NCBI GenBank assembly: GCA_038206355.1
Contig: JBBRAY010000016.1
Span: forward strand, 10,416-74,415
DNA from: JAPLDB01 sp038206355
Lineage (GTDB): Bacteria; Bacteroidota; Bacteroidia; AKYH767-A; 2013-40CM-41-45
Length of the DNA stretch: 64,000 bases
Direction of reading: 5' to 3'
Below the pieces are notes generated by a model that was given only the letters and a program-made list of their open reading frames with translations, was not told where the DNA came from and did no database searches. A program made the position numbers and the translations under genes. Numbering within the stretch: position 1 is the first letter of the stretch; every line of letters begins with the position of its first letter. This document shows positions 37,062-46,796 of the stretch, piece after piece.

Positions 37062-37086
37062 AAAAAAGAAGGAGCCCTGAAGCTCC
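37062..37086 (-). terminator. Rho-independent terminator of the DUF2795 gene
   Basis: GGAG(CCCTGAAG)CTCC with weaker outer pairs forms a hairpin 27 bases past the minus-strand stop at 37113. On the minus strand it is followed by TTCTTTTTT. Confidence 0.65.
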
Positions 37087-37112
37087 TGCTGAATTATCTT
37101 ATTAGAGACGGA

Positions 37113-37334
37113 TTAATATTCGTCTTCATTAAAAAAGAAATCATCCTTGGTCGGATAATCCGGCCAGATCTCCTCAATATTTTCATAAGTATCTCCTTCG
37201 TCTTCGAGCTCCTGAAGGTTTTCAATAACCTCCATCGGTGCGCCACTCCTGATGGCATAATCAATCAGCTCATCTTTGGTTGCAGGCCATGGAGCGTCTT
37301 CTAAGTGTTGTGCAAGTTCAAGGGTCCAGTACAT
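37113..37334 (-). CDS. DUF2795 family protein
   Basis: 73 residues, acidic. MYWTLELAQHLEDAPWPATK, then DELIDYAIRSGAPMEVIENL and EIWPDYPTKDDFFFNEDEY are nearly invariant in this Bacteroidota protein family. It is a small helical protein of unknown function. There is no signal peptide, so it is probably cytoplasmic. Single-gene unit with its own terminator, converging on pckA. Confidence 0.9.
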   Translation of the reverse strand: MYWTLELAQHLEDAPWPATKDELIDYAIRSGAPMEVIENLQELEDEGDTYENIEEIWPDYPTKDDFFFNEDEY

Positions 37335-37470
37335 AATTTATATCGTTAGCAGGAAGAGAATTCTCACCCCCTGTTTTAAGGGTTGCAAAAGTAAAAAAAT
37401 ATTGTTCCCTCAAACGCCAGTGAATAAATTTATTGCCGGAGCCTGATTGGCTGAGGAACAGCACGTAAGG

Positions 37471-38031
37471 TCAGATTCTCGGCTTCCAGGGGGTCTCACC
37501 GGCATTTAGTTCCATGGCAAGCATCCGCGAGAGGACAAATAAATAATCCGAAAGGCGGTTCAGGTATTTAATAACCAACGGTTCTACAGAATCAATTTCT
37601 GACAGGTGGGTAACAAGCCGCTCAGCCCTTCTGCAAACACATCGCGCAATATGACAATGGGAAACAGTGGGATGTCCGCCAGGAAGTACAAAAGATTTCA
37701 TCTCCGGAAGTGTTTTGTCCATGAGGTCCATCTCCTTTTCAAGCAGCAAAACATCTTCTTCTTTCAGGTCAGGAATCCGTTCTCTGAATTTCTCTAGAGA
37801 TTTATCCGGATCAGTGGCCAGCGTTGAGCCTATTGTAAAAAGTCTGTCCTGGATTTCTATCAGATTTCTTTTATGCGAATCTGAAATGGACTGATCTCGC
37901 AGTAAGCCGATGAATGAATTCAGCTCGTCAATCGTTCCGTACGACTCAATGCGGATATGGTGCTTGGGGACCCTTGTTCCGCCGATCAGTTGCGTGGTCC
38001 CACTGTCGCCTTTCTTTGTGTAAATTTTCAT
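37471..38031 (-). CDS. Cob(I)yrinic acid a,c-diamide adenosyltransferase (PduO/MMAB type)
   Basis: Transfers the adenosyl group of ATP to cob(I)alamin to make adenosylcobalamin. 186 residues. KIYTKKGDSGTTQLIGGTRV at the N-terminus binds ATP, and YGTIDELNSFIGLLRDQ follows. The C-terminal FVLPGGHPTVSHCHIARCVC, then RRAERLV, is the conserved helix with the Arg pair. A five-helix bundle is expected. It starts 15 bases downstream of the ABC ATPase gene and may be cotranscribed with it. Its presence implies use of adenosylcobalamin enzymes, such as methylmalonyl-CoA mutase, elsewhere in the genome. Confidence 0.92.
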   Translation of the reverse strand: MKIYTKKGDSGTTQLIGGTRVPKHHIRIESYGTIDELNSFIGLLRDQSISDSHKRNLIEIQDRLFTIGSTLATDPDKSLEKFRERIPDLKEEDVLLLEKEMDLMDKTLPEMKSFVLPGGHPTVSHCHIARCVCRRAERLVTHLSEIDSVEPLVIKYLNRLSDYLFVLSRMLAMELNAGETPWKPRI

Positions 38032-38046
38032 TGGCGGCTATAATTC

Positions 38047-38754
38047 TCAGGCAACAATGGCCTTGCGGATATTCTTATTTATCTCGTCAGTTTCGATAAG
38101 ACCATCTTTTAACCTGACTATGCGATGCGCATGCTGTGCAATGTCTTCTTCATGGGTGACAATAATGATGGTGTTTCCACGCTCATGAATCACTTCAAAC
38201 AATGACATTATTTCTTCCGAAGTTTTTGAATCCAGGTTTCCGGTAGGTTCATCAGCAAGAATGATTGACGGATTGTTTACCAGCGCACGTGCTATGGCAA
38301 CACGCTGCCGCTGACCGCCACTGAGTTCATTGGGCTTGTGCGTAACCCGATCTCCCAGGCCCACCTCACCGAGAACTTCAGTCGCTCTTTCATTCCTTTT
38401 TGATTTGCTGAAACCTGCATACACCAGCGGCAATGCAACGTTATCTAGTGCCGAACTCCTTGGAATGAGGTTGAAAGTTTGAAATACAAAACCAATTTCA
38501 TGGTTGCGGATCTCTGCAAGTTCATTGTCCTTCATCGTACTCACGAGGTTGCTGTTCAGGATATATTCTCCACCGGAAGGTGTGTCAAGGCATCCCAGAA
38601 TATTCATCAGGGTAGACTTGCCCGAACCGGAAGGCCCCATAAGTGCGACATATTCTCCCTTGTTGATTGACATGGTAACGCTCCGGAGTGCATGAATTAT
38701 TTCGCTTCCGATCCGATATGTTCGGCTTATATTTTTGAGTTCAATGACTGACAT
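38047..38754 (-). CDS. ABC transporter ATP-binding protein, LolD/MacB type
   Basis: 235-residue nucleotide-binding subunit. Walker A is GPSGSGKST (near residue 41). The Q-loop is FQTFNLIPR, the signature LSGGQRQR, Walker B IILADEPTGNLD, and the switch His is in VTHEEDIAQHAHR. This set places it in the MacB/LolD/FtsE subfamily, which works with MacB-fold permeases in lipoprotein sorting or mechanotransmission. No permease gene is adjacent, so the partner must be encoded elsewhere. It precedes the adenosyltransferase gene by 15 bases on the minus strand. Confidence 0.9.
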   Translation of the reverse strand: MSVIELKNISRTYRIGSEIIHALRSVTMSINKGEYVALMGPSGSGKSTLMNILGCLDTPSGGEYILNSNLVSTMKDNELAEIRNHEIGFVFQTFNLIPRSSALDNVALPLVYAGFSKSKRNERATEVLGEVGLGDRVTHKPNELSGGQRQRVAIARALVNNPSIILADEPTGNLDSKTSEEIMSLFEVIHERGNTIIIVTHEEDIAQHAHRIVRLKDGLIETDEINKNIRKAIVA

Positions 38755-38898
38755 ATGATGGAAGCCAAAAGTAAATTTAATTCTGTTACCGTAAAGTTAT
38801 ATTTGGAGGGGAAACAGATGTAAAATGTAATATGTAATATTTACAACATCAATATAGATTGATGACTATTTGTGATTTTTGACTTTTTCGTAAGGCTT

Positions 38899-39702
38899 CT
38901 AAAATTTAAGTTTAAAATGTTGTTTTGGCAAACTATCACGAAATAGAATTATTCCCAACCGATATAAATCAATACTCAAGGTAACAGCAGGATGGTTTCT
39001 GATTTCATTCCATGCCATTGACATTTCTTTACTCCAGTAAATATCATCAAATACAAAAACGGAATCATGGTGATGAAATGGCAGACATGAATTAAAATAG
39101 CTGAGGGTGGCGTCTTTTCTGTGGTTCCCGTCAAAATATGCAAAGTCTATTTTTTTAAAATGACTCAGTGCCTGTGGCAGACTCTTGCTGAATTCTCCTG
39201 TGACCTGAGTAATATTCCCCATCCCGCACCTTTTAAAATTTTTTCCTGCAACAGCTGAAACGTTAGGACAACCTTCCACTGTAACCAACTTGCTTTTGCT
39301 GTCGGGCATAGCAAGGTAAAGGGTTGTAATACCCAATGAAGTTCCCAATTCCAGAATATTCTCAGGCCTGAAAAAATTTACAAGTCTGAAAAGTAACTGC
39401 GCCTCCTCTTTCGGCTTGACAAAATTCTTTGTGATATAGTTCAGACTTAATATCCGCTGATTTTTTTCTTCCCCGCCTGTTCCGAAATCATGCACAGGAA
39501 TATTTTCTTCGGAGAGCAACATTTTAGCCCTTATAGATTCAATCTTTTCGAAAGCATAATACGTACTTTTTGCAGTGATTACATTGGTGTAAAGATCATA
39601 TACAAATGGTGAATGTATGTCATGTTCATCACCTGCCTTCAGCCTGTTTTTCAAAAATTCAAATGTGCGGAATACCTTATGCATTGGTGGCGAAGATAAC
39701 AT
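38899..39702 (-). CDS. Class I SAM-dependent methyltransferase (O-methyltransferase-like)
   Basis: 267 residues from an ATG at 39702; a second Met at residue 7 (39684) begins MHKVFRTFEFLKNRLKAGDE, which is as good a start. The SAM site is NILELGTSLGITTLYLA (near residue 117). Downstream SKLVTVEGCPNVSAVAGKNF and KIDFAYFDGNHRKDATL are as expected for Methyltransf_24/O-methyltransferase-like proteins. An N-terminal segment (HDIHSPFVYDLYTNVI) is typical of the Bacteroidota members. The substrate is unknown. It is divergent from eno. Confidence 0.85.
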   Translation of the reverse strand: MLSSPPMHKVFRTFEFLKNRLKAGDEHDIHSPFVYDLYTNVITAKSTYYAFEKIESIRAKMLLSEENIPVHDFGTGGEEKNQRILSLNYITKNFVKPKEEAQLLFRLVNFFRPENILELGTSLGITTLYLAMPDSKSKLVTVEGCPNVSAVAGKNFKRCGMGNITQVTGEFSKSLPQALSHFKKIDFAYFDGNHRKDATLSYFNSCLPFHHHDSVFVFDDIYWSKEMSMAWNEIRNHPAVTLSIDLYRLGIILFRDSLPKQHFKLKF

Positions 39703-39874
39703 GTGGTTTCAGACAAATTAATACTGTCGTCCACTATTTAATCTTCAACGAGTCTCTTTTCCTGAATCATACTTCGTTGACATCTATCATGTTCTATGTG
39801 AAGCAATCAGATTCAAATGTCACTCACGAATAACTTCTTTTCATACTTTAGCGCGGCAAAAATTTTTATCCAAA

Positions 39875-41167
39875 ATGAGCAGTATTTCAACAATAAAAGC
39901 AAGGCAGATTCTTGATTCAAGGGGAAATCCAACAATAGAAGTTGACGTTACTACATCAACCGGTGCTTTCGGCCGGGCAGCTGTTCCTTCGGGCGCTTCC
40001 ACCGGGGTACATGAAGCGGTTGAACTGCGTGATGGCGACAAAACGAAATACCTTGGAAAGGGTGTATTGAAAGCCGTTGAAAATGTAAACACAACTATTT
40101 TTCAGAAACTGAAAGGGATGACTGTTTCAGAGCAAAAGAAGATTGATCAGGCAATGATTGACCTTGATGGGACTGAAAATAAATCCAAACTCGGTGCCAA
40201 TGCAATTCTCGGTGTTTCACTTGCCAGCGCAAAAGCTGCTGCTGATGAAATAAAAAAACCATTGTTCAATTATGTAGGTGGCGACAATGCCAACATTCTT
40301 CCCGTGCCGATGTTGAATATATTGAATGGCGGAGCACATGCCGACAATGGTATTGATTTCCAGGAATTCATGGTCATGCCTTTCGGGGCGTCATCATTTA
40401 CTGAAGCGCTGCGCATGGGGGCTGAAATTTTTCATCACCTGAAAGCCGTATTGAAGAAAAAGGGCTTGAGTACAAATGTCGGGGATGAAGGTGGCTTCGC
40501 GCCCAACCTTAAATCCAACGAAGAAGCCATTCAATGTGTAATGGAAGCCATTGGTGTTGCGGGTTACACAGCAGGCAAGGACGTATTCATTGCCATGGAT
40601 GCGGCCTCTTCAGAATTTTATGACGCCTCAAAAAAGAAATATGTTTTCAAAAAATCAACCGGTGATGAAATGACTTCAGATGAACTTGCGGGTTTCTGGG
40701 CCGAATGGGCAAATAAATATCCGATTATTTCTATTGAAGACGGAATGGCTGAAGATGACTGGGACGGATGGAAGAAACTTTCTGAATTGTGCAGCAAAAA
40801 AATTCAGCTTGTCGGGGATGACTTATTCGTTACCAATGTAAAAAGACTGAAGGAAGGGATTGATAAAGGCATAGCAAATTCCATCCTCATTAAGGTAAAC
40901 CAGATAGGCACGCTCACTGAAACGATAGCAGCAGTGAATATGGCTCATGGCAGTGGTTATACAAGCGTAATGAGTCACAGGTCGGGAGAAACGGAGGACA
41001 GCACCATTGCCGACCTTGCAGTAGCATTAAGTTGCGGACAGATCAAGACGGGCTCGGCATCGCGGTCAGACAGGGTTGCAAAGTACAATCAGTTGCTGCG
41101 TATTGAGGAGATGCTGGGTGAGCGGGCAGCCTTTGGAAGCAAGGGGTTTAAGTTTTTGAACAGTTGA
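39875..41167 (+). CDS. eno: Enolase
   Basis: Interconverts 2-phosphoglycerate and PEP. 430 residues. The N-terminal loop ARQILDSRGNPTIEVDV is followed by AVPSGASTGVHEAVELRDGD. Metal ligands lie in FIAMDAASSEF, ISIEDGMAEDDWDGW and QLVGDDLFVTN. The catalytic Lys is in ILIKVNQIGTLTE, and the enolase signature is SHRSGETEDSTIADLAV. All key residues are present. In several Bacteroidota a septum-formation initiator gene follows eno; here the next gene is a different small membrane protein, 77 bases downstream. Confidence 0.97.
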   Translation: MSSISTIKARQILDSRGNPTIEVDVTTSTGAFGRAAVPSGASTGVHEAVELRDGDKTKYLGKGVLKAVENVNTTIFQKLKGMTVSEQKKIDQAMIDLDGTENKSKLGANAILGVSLASAKAAADEIKKPLFNYVGGDNANILPVPMLNILNGGAHADNGIDFQEFMVMPFGASSFTEALRMGAEIFHHLKAVLKKKGLSTNVGDEGGFAPNLKSNEEAIQCVMEAIGVAGYTAGKDVFIAMDAASSEFYDASKKKYVFKKSTGDEMTSDELAGFWAEWANKYPIISIEDGMAEDDWDGWKKLSELCSKKIQLVGDDLFVTNVKRLKEGIDKGIANSILIKVNQIGTLTETIAAVNMAHGSGYTSVMSHRSGETEDSTIADLAVALSCGQIKTGSASRSDRVAKYNQLLRIEEMLGERAAFGSKGFKFLNS

Positions 41168-41243
41168 AAGGCAATTATTTTCAAATGAATCAGTATTATC
41201 CCGAATGATTTTTTAATTTTATCACGTCATTCTAAAACATAAA

Positions 41244-41546
41244 ATGAGTAGTCAACGAAGTTCAGGACTCTACCCTGAAGATCTCTCTCCGGAAAAGCTC
41301 GAACGATTGTTGCGTGAGGGTTACACCATTTCTCCGAACAGCGGCCGGTTACGAAAGAAAATCAGTACGAAAAAAAAATCGAAATTTTTTTCTACGCATA
41401 AAACTAAAAAATATACACGGGTGGCACTATGGACGCTTCTGATTCTTGCTTTTCTTGCAAGTCTGGTTATTATCTTACCTGAGATGGCCGTTCAGAACAA
41501 TCCCAATATTCAGAAAGGTCCCGGACAACCCAATATGCGTCGCTAA
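41244..41546 (+). CDS. Small single-pass membrane protein, unknown function
   Basis: 100 residues. The soluble N-terminal part has SGLYPEDLSPEKLERLLREG, then YTISPNSGRLRKKISTKKKS. A very basic patch precedes one membrane helix at about residues 60-80 (VALWTLLILAFLASLVIILP). A short polar tail rich in Asn, Pro and Gln ends the protein. The positive-inside rule puts the N-terminus in the cytoplasm. It lies between eno and citrate synthase (gaps 77 and 50 bases). It has no coiled coil, so it does not look like FtsB/DivIC. Function unknown. Confidence 0.7.
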   Translation: MSSQRSSGLYPEDLSPEKLERLLREGYTISPNSGRLRKKISTKKKSKFFSTHKTKKYTRVALWTLLILAFLASLVIILPEMAVQNNPNIQKGPGQPNMRR

Positions 41547-41595
41547 AATATCAGCGTCGTAACTGATTAAGAAATAAAAACAAATAATAATAAAA

Positions 41596-42921
41596 GTGAA
41601 GAACGATAAACTAAAAGTAAAATTTGCAAAAGTTGCACTGCCCTTCGCCGCAGAAATGAAGGAGTTTGTAAAAGAAAACGGTAATCAGGTCATTGGATCA
41701 TACACTATTGATCAGGTTTATAGCGGGATGAAAGGAATGATCGGTATGGTTACAGAAACCAGCAAACTTGATCCGGACGAAGGAATACGATTTCGTGGTT
41801 ACAGCATACCGGAGCTGAGGGCTAAGTTACCAAAAGCACAGGGCGATACTGAACCATTGCCGGAAGGAATATTTCATTTGATGTTGATCGGTGAATTACC
41901 GGATGAAGATGACGTAAGCCATGTGAGTAATGCATGGGCAAGAAGAAGTCATGTACCAAAACATGTGCTCGACATGCTTGATACCCTTCCGCTTACTATG
42001 CATCCGATGACACAATTTACCTGTGCCATCATGGCTTTGCAGACCGAAAGCGTATTTGCGGCGTCTTACCGCAAAGGTTTAAACAAAAAAGATTACTGGG
42101 ATGCGATGTACGAAGATGTGATGAATCTCATCTCACGTCTGCCTCGTGTGGCTGCATATATTTACAGAAGAGTGTACAAGAATAATGTTCATATCGAACC
42201 AGATCCTACACTTGACTGGGCGGCAAATTTTGCACATATGCTTGGGTTTGACGACTACAACATGAAACGCCTGATGCGCCTTTACCTCACCATTCATGCT
42301 GATCATGAGGGCGGAAACGTTTCTGCACATGCCACACACCTTGTCGGTTCTGCACTGTCTGATCCTTACCTCTCGCTTGCAGCAGGAATGAACGGTCTCG
42401 CAGGTCCGCTGCATGGCCTGGCCAACCAGGAGATGGTTCGATGGATCATTGACCTGCGTAATTATTATGACGGAGGACTTCCATCACAGGAGCAGATCAA
42501 AGAATACGTGATGAAAACCATTGAAGAAGGAAAAGTAGTTCCGGGATATGGCCATGCCGTATTGCGCAAAACAGATCCACGATTCCTTGCACAAATGGAA
42601 TTTGCAAAAAAATATATGCCGGATGATGAGAACTGTAAAATCGTACACATGTTGTATGAAGAGGTACCGCCGATACTTTCCGGAATTAAAAAAATTAAAA
42701 ACCCATGGCCGAATGTGGATGCACACAGCGGAGCATTGCTGATACATTATGGTCTGGTTGAACACGATTTTTATACTGTGCTATTCGGCGTATCTCGTTC
42801 TCTTGGCGTTCTTGCTTCATTGCTTTGGGACAGGGCGCTGGGTCATCCGCTTGAACGCCCGGGATCTGTTACCACTGAATGGATGAAAAATCAGGCAGCG
42901 AAAGCACACGCCAATCTTTAA
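41596..42921 (+). CDS. gltA: Citrate synthase
   Basis: Condenses oxaloacetate and acetyl-CoA to citrate. 441 residues beginning at a GTG (41596). EGIRFRGYSIPELRAKLPKA is typical of the eukaryote-like citrate synthases that many Bacteroidota have. The catalytic residues are in GLAGPLHGLANQE (His), VPGYGHAVLRKTDPR (His) and NVDAHSGALLIHYG (Asp). The C-terminal LGVLASLLWDRALGHPLERP is conserved. Possibly in one transcript with eno and the small membrane protein gene. Confidence 0.95.
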   Translation: MKNDKLKVKFAKVALPFAAEMKEFVKENGNQVIGSYTIDQVYSGMKGMIGMVTETSKLDPDEGIRFRGYSIPELRAKLPKAQGDTEPLPEGIFHLMLIGELPDEDDVSHVSNAWARRSHVPKHVLDMLDTLPLTMHPMTQFTCAIMALQTESVFAASYRKGLNKKDYWDAMYEDVMNLISRLPRVAAYIYRRVYKNNVHIEPDPTLDWAANFAHMLGFDDYNMKRLMRLYLTIHADHEGGNVSAHATHLVGSALSDPYLSLAAGMNGLAGPLHGLANQEMVRWIIDLRNYYDGGLPSQEQIKEYVMKTIEEGKVVPGYGHAVLRKTDPRFLAQMEFAKKYMPDDENCKIVHMLYEEVPPILSGIKKIKNPWPNVDAHSGALLIHYGLVEHDFYTVLFGVSRSLGVLASLLWDRALGHPLERPGSVTTEWMKNQAAKAHANL

Positions 42922-43196
42922 ATGGGTTATCGGTATTTTAGAACTGAAACTGATCGCAATTAATATTCCGGTATTCAGTTATTGACATTTACCTGAACAA
43001 TTCAGAAAAAGTAAATTATCTTCCTTTCAAATAAGTATTTGAATTCAGGAATTTATTTTCTGAAAGTTATATTTTCAAATACACCAACGCGCAAATAGTC
43101 ATTCAACATTTGATTTCACTTTGCCGCCTTTTCCGATTATAAATTCCTGTTAGCGGTTTTCCTTTATTAATTCAATCAGAAAAAAAATTACAAATA

Positions 43197-44231
43197 ATGA
43201 AACTCGTCTCCTACCTAAGCAATTCACTTGAACATCTTGGAATTTACCACGAAGGAAAAATCTACAATCTTTCTGATTCAGCAAAAGCACTTGGCAAAAA
43301 TCCGTTGCCGGATGACATGCTTGCTTTTTTACAACTCGGAGAGAAGGCAATGAAAACAGCAAAGGAGATCAATGAACTTATTATTAAATCTCAAAACCAA
43401 GACCTCATTCCGATAATTATCGGGACTCAAACTGAATACCGGCTTCTCGCTCCGGTCCCCCACCCCACTTCCTGTCGCGACGGATATGCTTTCCGTCAAC
43501 ACGTAGCCGCAGCAAGAAGAAACAGAAAAGTGGAAATGATAAAAGAGTTTGACCAATACCCGATTTTTTATTTCACGAACCACAATGCAATTCAGGGCCC
43601 CGGCGATATTTTTTGTATGCCCGATCATTTTCAGAAACTGGATTTTGAACTGGAAGCATCTGTTGTCATTGGAAAGAAAGGAAGAAATATCAAAGCATCA
43701 GAAGCAGATGAATACATTGCCGGTTATATGATCATGAACGACATGAGTGCACGCACATTACAGATGGAAGAAATGATGCTCAACCTCGGTCCCGCAAAAG
43801 GAAAAGATTTTTCGACGGTGATTGGTCCATGGCTTGTTACCCCTGATGAACTGGAACCATTTAAAGTTCCCGCAAAAGAAAATCACGTTGGTAACCGTTA
43901 CAATCTTGCAATGAAATGTTTGGTAAACGGAAAGCAGGTAAGTGCCGGAAATCTCGTTGACATGGACTGGACGTTTGCAGAAATTATTGAACGGTGTGCA
44001 TACGGCGTTGACATACTTCCCGGAGATGTAATCGGCAGCGGAACAGTCGGAACAGGATGTTTTCTCGAACTCAATGGAACGGGGCTATTCAATGATCCGA
44101 ACTTCAAACCACAATGGCTGCAGCCCAATGATGTTGTAGAAATGGAAATTGACGGACTGGGAAAACTGAGTAATACTATCCGTAAAGAGGATAATGACTT
44201 TTCGATTCTTGCGTTGAAGAAGGGAGTTTAG
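43197..44231 (+). CDS. Fumarylacetoacetate hydrolase family protein
   Basis: 344 residues with the FAH fold. The metal-binding region is around FELEASVVIGKKGRNIKASE and GYMIMNDMSARTLQMEEM. GKDFSTVIGPWLVTPDEL and DILPGDVIGSGTVGTGCFLE are conserved in the FAA hydrolase family. The length and the N-terminal KLVSYLSNSLEHLGIYHEGK fit the subgroup that includes fumarylacetoacetase-like and 2-keto-4-pentenoate hydratase-like enzymes. Which C-C bond it cleaves cannot be told from sequence. Tyrosine breakdown is one possibility, but no other gene of that pathway is adjacent. Confidence 0.88.
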   Translation: MKLVSYLSNSLEHLGIYHEGKIYNLSDSAKALGKNPLPDDMLAFLQLGEKAMKTAKEINELIIKSQNQDLIPIIIGTQTEYRLLAPVPHPTSCRDGYAFRQHVAAARRNRKVEMIKEFDQYPIFYFTNHNAIQGPGDIFCMPDHFQKLDFELEASVVIGKKGRNIKASEADEYIAGYMIMNDMSARTLQMEEMMLNLGPAKGKDFSTVIGPWLVTPDELEPFKVPAKENHVGNRYNLAMKCLVNGKQVSAGNLVDMDWTFAEIIERCAYGVDILPGDVIGSGTVGTGCFLELNGTGLFNDPNFKPQWLQPNDVVEMEIDGLGKLSNTIRKEDNDFSILALKKGV

Positions 44232-44237
44232 TCGAAT

Positions 44238-44332
44238 AGTTTAATGGTTGAATGGTTGAGTGGTTTATTGTTTAGCAGCCACATTCTACATTTTTGGGAT
44301 ATCAACTAATCAACCTTAATCAACCATTCAAT
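44238..44332. repeat. AACAGCC-family element with GGTTGAATGGTTGA arms
   Basis: The left arm AATGGTTGAATGGTTGAGTG (from 44242) pairs with the right arm ATCAACCTTAATCAACCATT (ending near 44329). A degenerate core TAGCAGCC is at 44273-44280. It starts seven bases past the FAH-family stop codon and lies upstream of the RelA/SpoT gene. The remaining sequence to 44408 holds no gene. Confidence 0.55.
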
Positions 44333-44408
44333 CTTCACTTCTACAATTATCACTTTCGCTTTCTACTCCTCAATTCGTATATTCGTACCATTCGTTATTC
44401 GTACCCCT

Positions 44409-46622
44409 ATGCAGGAGCAGGTATCCACAACATTTAATGCCGACGAGGAAAAAAAACATATCCTCAACCGTTACCGTGCCTTATTGCGTGCTTGCCGACC
44501 GGGCATTACCAAGCATGAGAAAAAAGAAATCCGTCTTGCGTTTAACATGGCCCTTGAAGCGCACAAGGATATGCGCCGCAAAAGCGGACTGCCTTACATC
44601 ATTCACCCGCTTGCCGTTGCACAGATTGTGGCAGAAGAAATCGGACTCGGAACAGTGGCTATCATCGCTGCACTTTTACATGACACCGTTGAAGATACCC
44701 ATCTTACACTGAATGATATTGAAAAGAATTTCGGAAAGAAAGTCGGGACCATTGTTGACGGGCTCACAAAAATTTCCGGAGTATTTGAACAGGGCACTTC
44801 ACTTCAGGCAGAAAATTTCAGGAAAGTTTTACTCACACTTAGCGACGACATCCGTGTCATCCTCATCAAACTTGCCGACCGCCTGCACAACATGCGGACG
44901 CTTGATCACATGGCACGGGAGAAACAACTGAAGATTGCAAGTGAAACTGCTTACCTCTATGCACCCCTTGCCCACCGTCTCGGCCTCTATGCCATCAAAG
45001 TAGAACTCGACGACCTTGCGATGAAATATACTGATCCTGAAATTTATGATGACATCAATACCAAACTTCAGGAAACGAAAAGAGAACGCCAGCGATTCAT
45101 CAATGAATTCAGTACGCCCATAGGCGATGAAATAGTGAGACAAGGGTTGAAATGCGAAATCAAAGGACGTCCCAAGTCCATTCATTCCATCTGGACGAAA
45201 ATGAAAAAGCAGGCAGTGGAATTCGATGAGATCTACGACATCTTTGCCATCCGTATCATTATCGAAGCCAATGAAGAAGACGAAAAAGCATTGTGCTGGA
45301 AAGTATATTCCATCGTCACCGATTTTTACCACCCCAATCCTGACCGTTTGCGCGACTGGATTTCAACGCCAAAAAGTACCGGTTATGAATCGCTGCATAC
45401 CACGGTAATGGGACCCGGCGGACGATGGGTGGAAGTTCAGATCCGCTCCCGCCGCATGGATGAAATTGCTGAGAAAGGCTATGCTGCACACTGGAAATAT
45501 AAAGAGAGCGCTGCTGAAAGTGCAGTGGATGAATGGATCAGCAAGATCCGCGAGCTTCTTGAAAATCCCGAAAGCGATGCCATTGATTTTATTGACGACT
45601 TTAAACTGAATCTTTTCAGTGATGAAATATTTGTGTTTACTCCGAACGGTGAATTGAAATCTTTGCCGGGAGGTAGTACAGCACTTGACTTTGCTTTTGA
45701 AATCCACAGCGCACTCGGCAGCAAATGCATCGGTGCAAAGGTGAATCACAAACTCGTTCCGCTCAGTCATAAATTGCGCAGCGGCGACCAGGCCGAGATC
45801 CTTACTTCCAATAAACAAACGCCAAAAGAAGACTGGCTGAATTTTGTGGTTACTGCAAAGGCGAAATCCAAAATTAAAAATGCACTGAAGGAAGAAAAGA
45901 AAAGTGTGGCCGACGACGGAAAAGAAATCCTCCAGCGAAAACTCAAGCACCTCAAAATAAATTTCAACAACGAAAACATAAACGAACTCCTTGCCTTTTA
46001 CAAAATTCCGAGTACGCTTGAATTGTATTACCGTATCGCCAAAGGCATCCTCGACATTTATGATTTAAAAGATTTCGCTGAAGAAAAAGGACAGATCAAG
46101 GCAAAGGCACCACGCCCACAGGAACAGCAGTCGCTCGAACACATGGTGCGCAGTATTCGTGGCAATAGCGACATGCTCGTGATCGGTGAAAACCTCGACC
46201 GTATTGACTACAAGCTATCCACCTGCTGCAATCCCATTCCCGGTGACGACGTTTTTGGATTTGTAACCGTTGGCGAAGGAATAAAAATCCACCGCGTGAA
46301 TTGCCCGAATGCCATGCAGCTCATGAGCAACTACGCTTACCGCATCGTCAAAGCAAAATGGACTAACCAGCAACAGATCGCATTCCTCGCCGGCATCAGG
46401 ATGACAGGCATTGATGAAGTTGGAATTGTAAATAAAATTTCAAAAGTCATCAGCAGTCAGTTGAAAGTAAACATGCGCAGCATCAGTATTGATAGCAACG
46501 ATGGAATTTTTGATGGCACCATCATGCTCTTTGTACACGATACAGAACACCTCCTCAAGCTGATGAAAAAATTAAAAGATATACATGGGATATTGACGGT
46601 GAGTCGTGTGGATGCGGGATGA
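44409..46622 (+). CDS. rsh: Bifunctional (p)ppGpp synthetase/hydrolase (RelA/SpoT homologue)
   Basis: Makes and degrades the stringent-response alarmones. 737 residues. The HD hydrolase domain is intact (YIIHPLAVAQIVAEE and AALLHDTVEDTHLTL, about 55-105), so hydrolase activity is expected. The synthetase domain has YDIFAIRIIIEAN and KSTGYESLHTTVMGPGG. A TGS domain (IFVFTPNGELKSLPGGSTAL, from about 400), the conserved CC region (YKLSTCCNPIPGDDVFGFV) and an ACT domain (from about 660) follow. The ATG is at 44409. Stands alone, with an AACAGCC-core element right after its stop codon. Confidence 0.96.
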   Translation: MQEQVSTTFNADEEKKHILNRYRALLRACRPGITKHEKKEIRLAFNMALEAHKDMRRKSGLPYIIHPLAVAQIVAEEIGLGTVAIIAALLHDTVEDTHLTLNDIEKNFGKKVGTIVDGLTKISGVFEQGTSLQAENFRKVLLTLSDDIRVILIKLADRLHNMRTLDHMAREKQLKIASETAYLYAPLAHRLGLYAIKVELDDLAMKYTDPEIYDDINTKLQETKRERQRFINEFSTPIGDEIVRQGLKCEIKGRPKSIHSIWTKMKKQAVEFDEIYDIFAIRIIIEANEEDEKALCWKVYSIVTDFYHPNPDRLRDWISTPKSTGYESLHTTVMGPGGRWVEVQIRSRRMDEIAEKGYAAHWKYKESAAESAVDEWISKIRELLENPESDAIDFIDDFKLNLFSDEIFVFTPNGELKSLPGGSTALDFAFEIHSALGSKCIGAKVNHKLVPLSHKLRSGDQAEILTSNKQTPKEDWLNFVVTAKAKSKIKNALKEEKKSVADDGKEILQRKLKHLKINFNNENINELLAFYKIPSTLELYYRIAKGILDIYDLKDFAEEKGQIKAKAPRPQEQQSLEHMVRSIRGNSDMLVIGENLDRIDYKLSTCCNPIPGDDVFGFVTVGEGIKIHRVNCPNAMQLMSNYAYRIVKAKWTNQQQIAFLAGIRMTGIDEVGIVNKISKVISSQLKVNMRSISIDSNDGIFDGTIMLFVHDTEHLLKLMKKLKDIHGILTVSRVDAG

Positions 46623-46637
46623 GGAGCCGCCGGAGAG

Positions 46638-46678
46638 AACAGCCGTCATTGAATCATTGGTCATTGAGACAATAGACA
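46638..46678 (+). repeat. AACAGCC-family element downstream of the RelA/SpoT gene
   Basis: AACAGCCGTCATTGAATCAT, then TGGTCATTGAGACAATAGACA. The first 20 bases are nearly the same as at 7029 and, inverted, at 21933. The GACAATAGACA at its end recurs at 51851-51861. It starts 15 bases after the stop codon at 46622. Confidence 0.55.
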
Positions 46679-46796
46679 AAATTTGAATTCGGCAATATGA
46701 AAATAATTCATCATTCTAAATTCCTTGTTCGTTATTCTTAAATCAAAAAATTTTCAGGAGCAAATGTTCCCCGTTTCATCGTTGTATTCCGTCCCG

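Noticed and set aside
44829..45332. 167-codon open frame opposite the RelA/SpoT gene
   Set aside because: Antisense shadow of a well-conserved gene; the composition reflects its codons.
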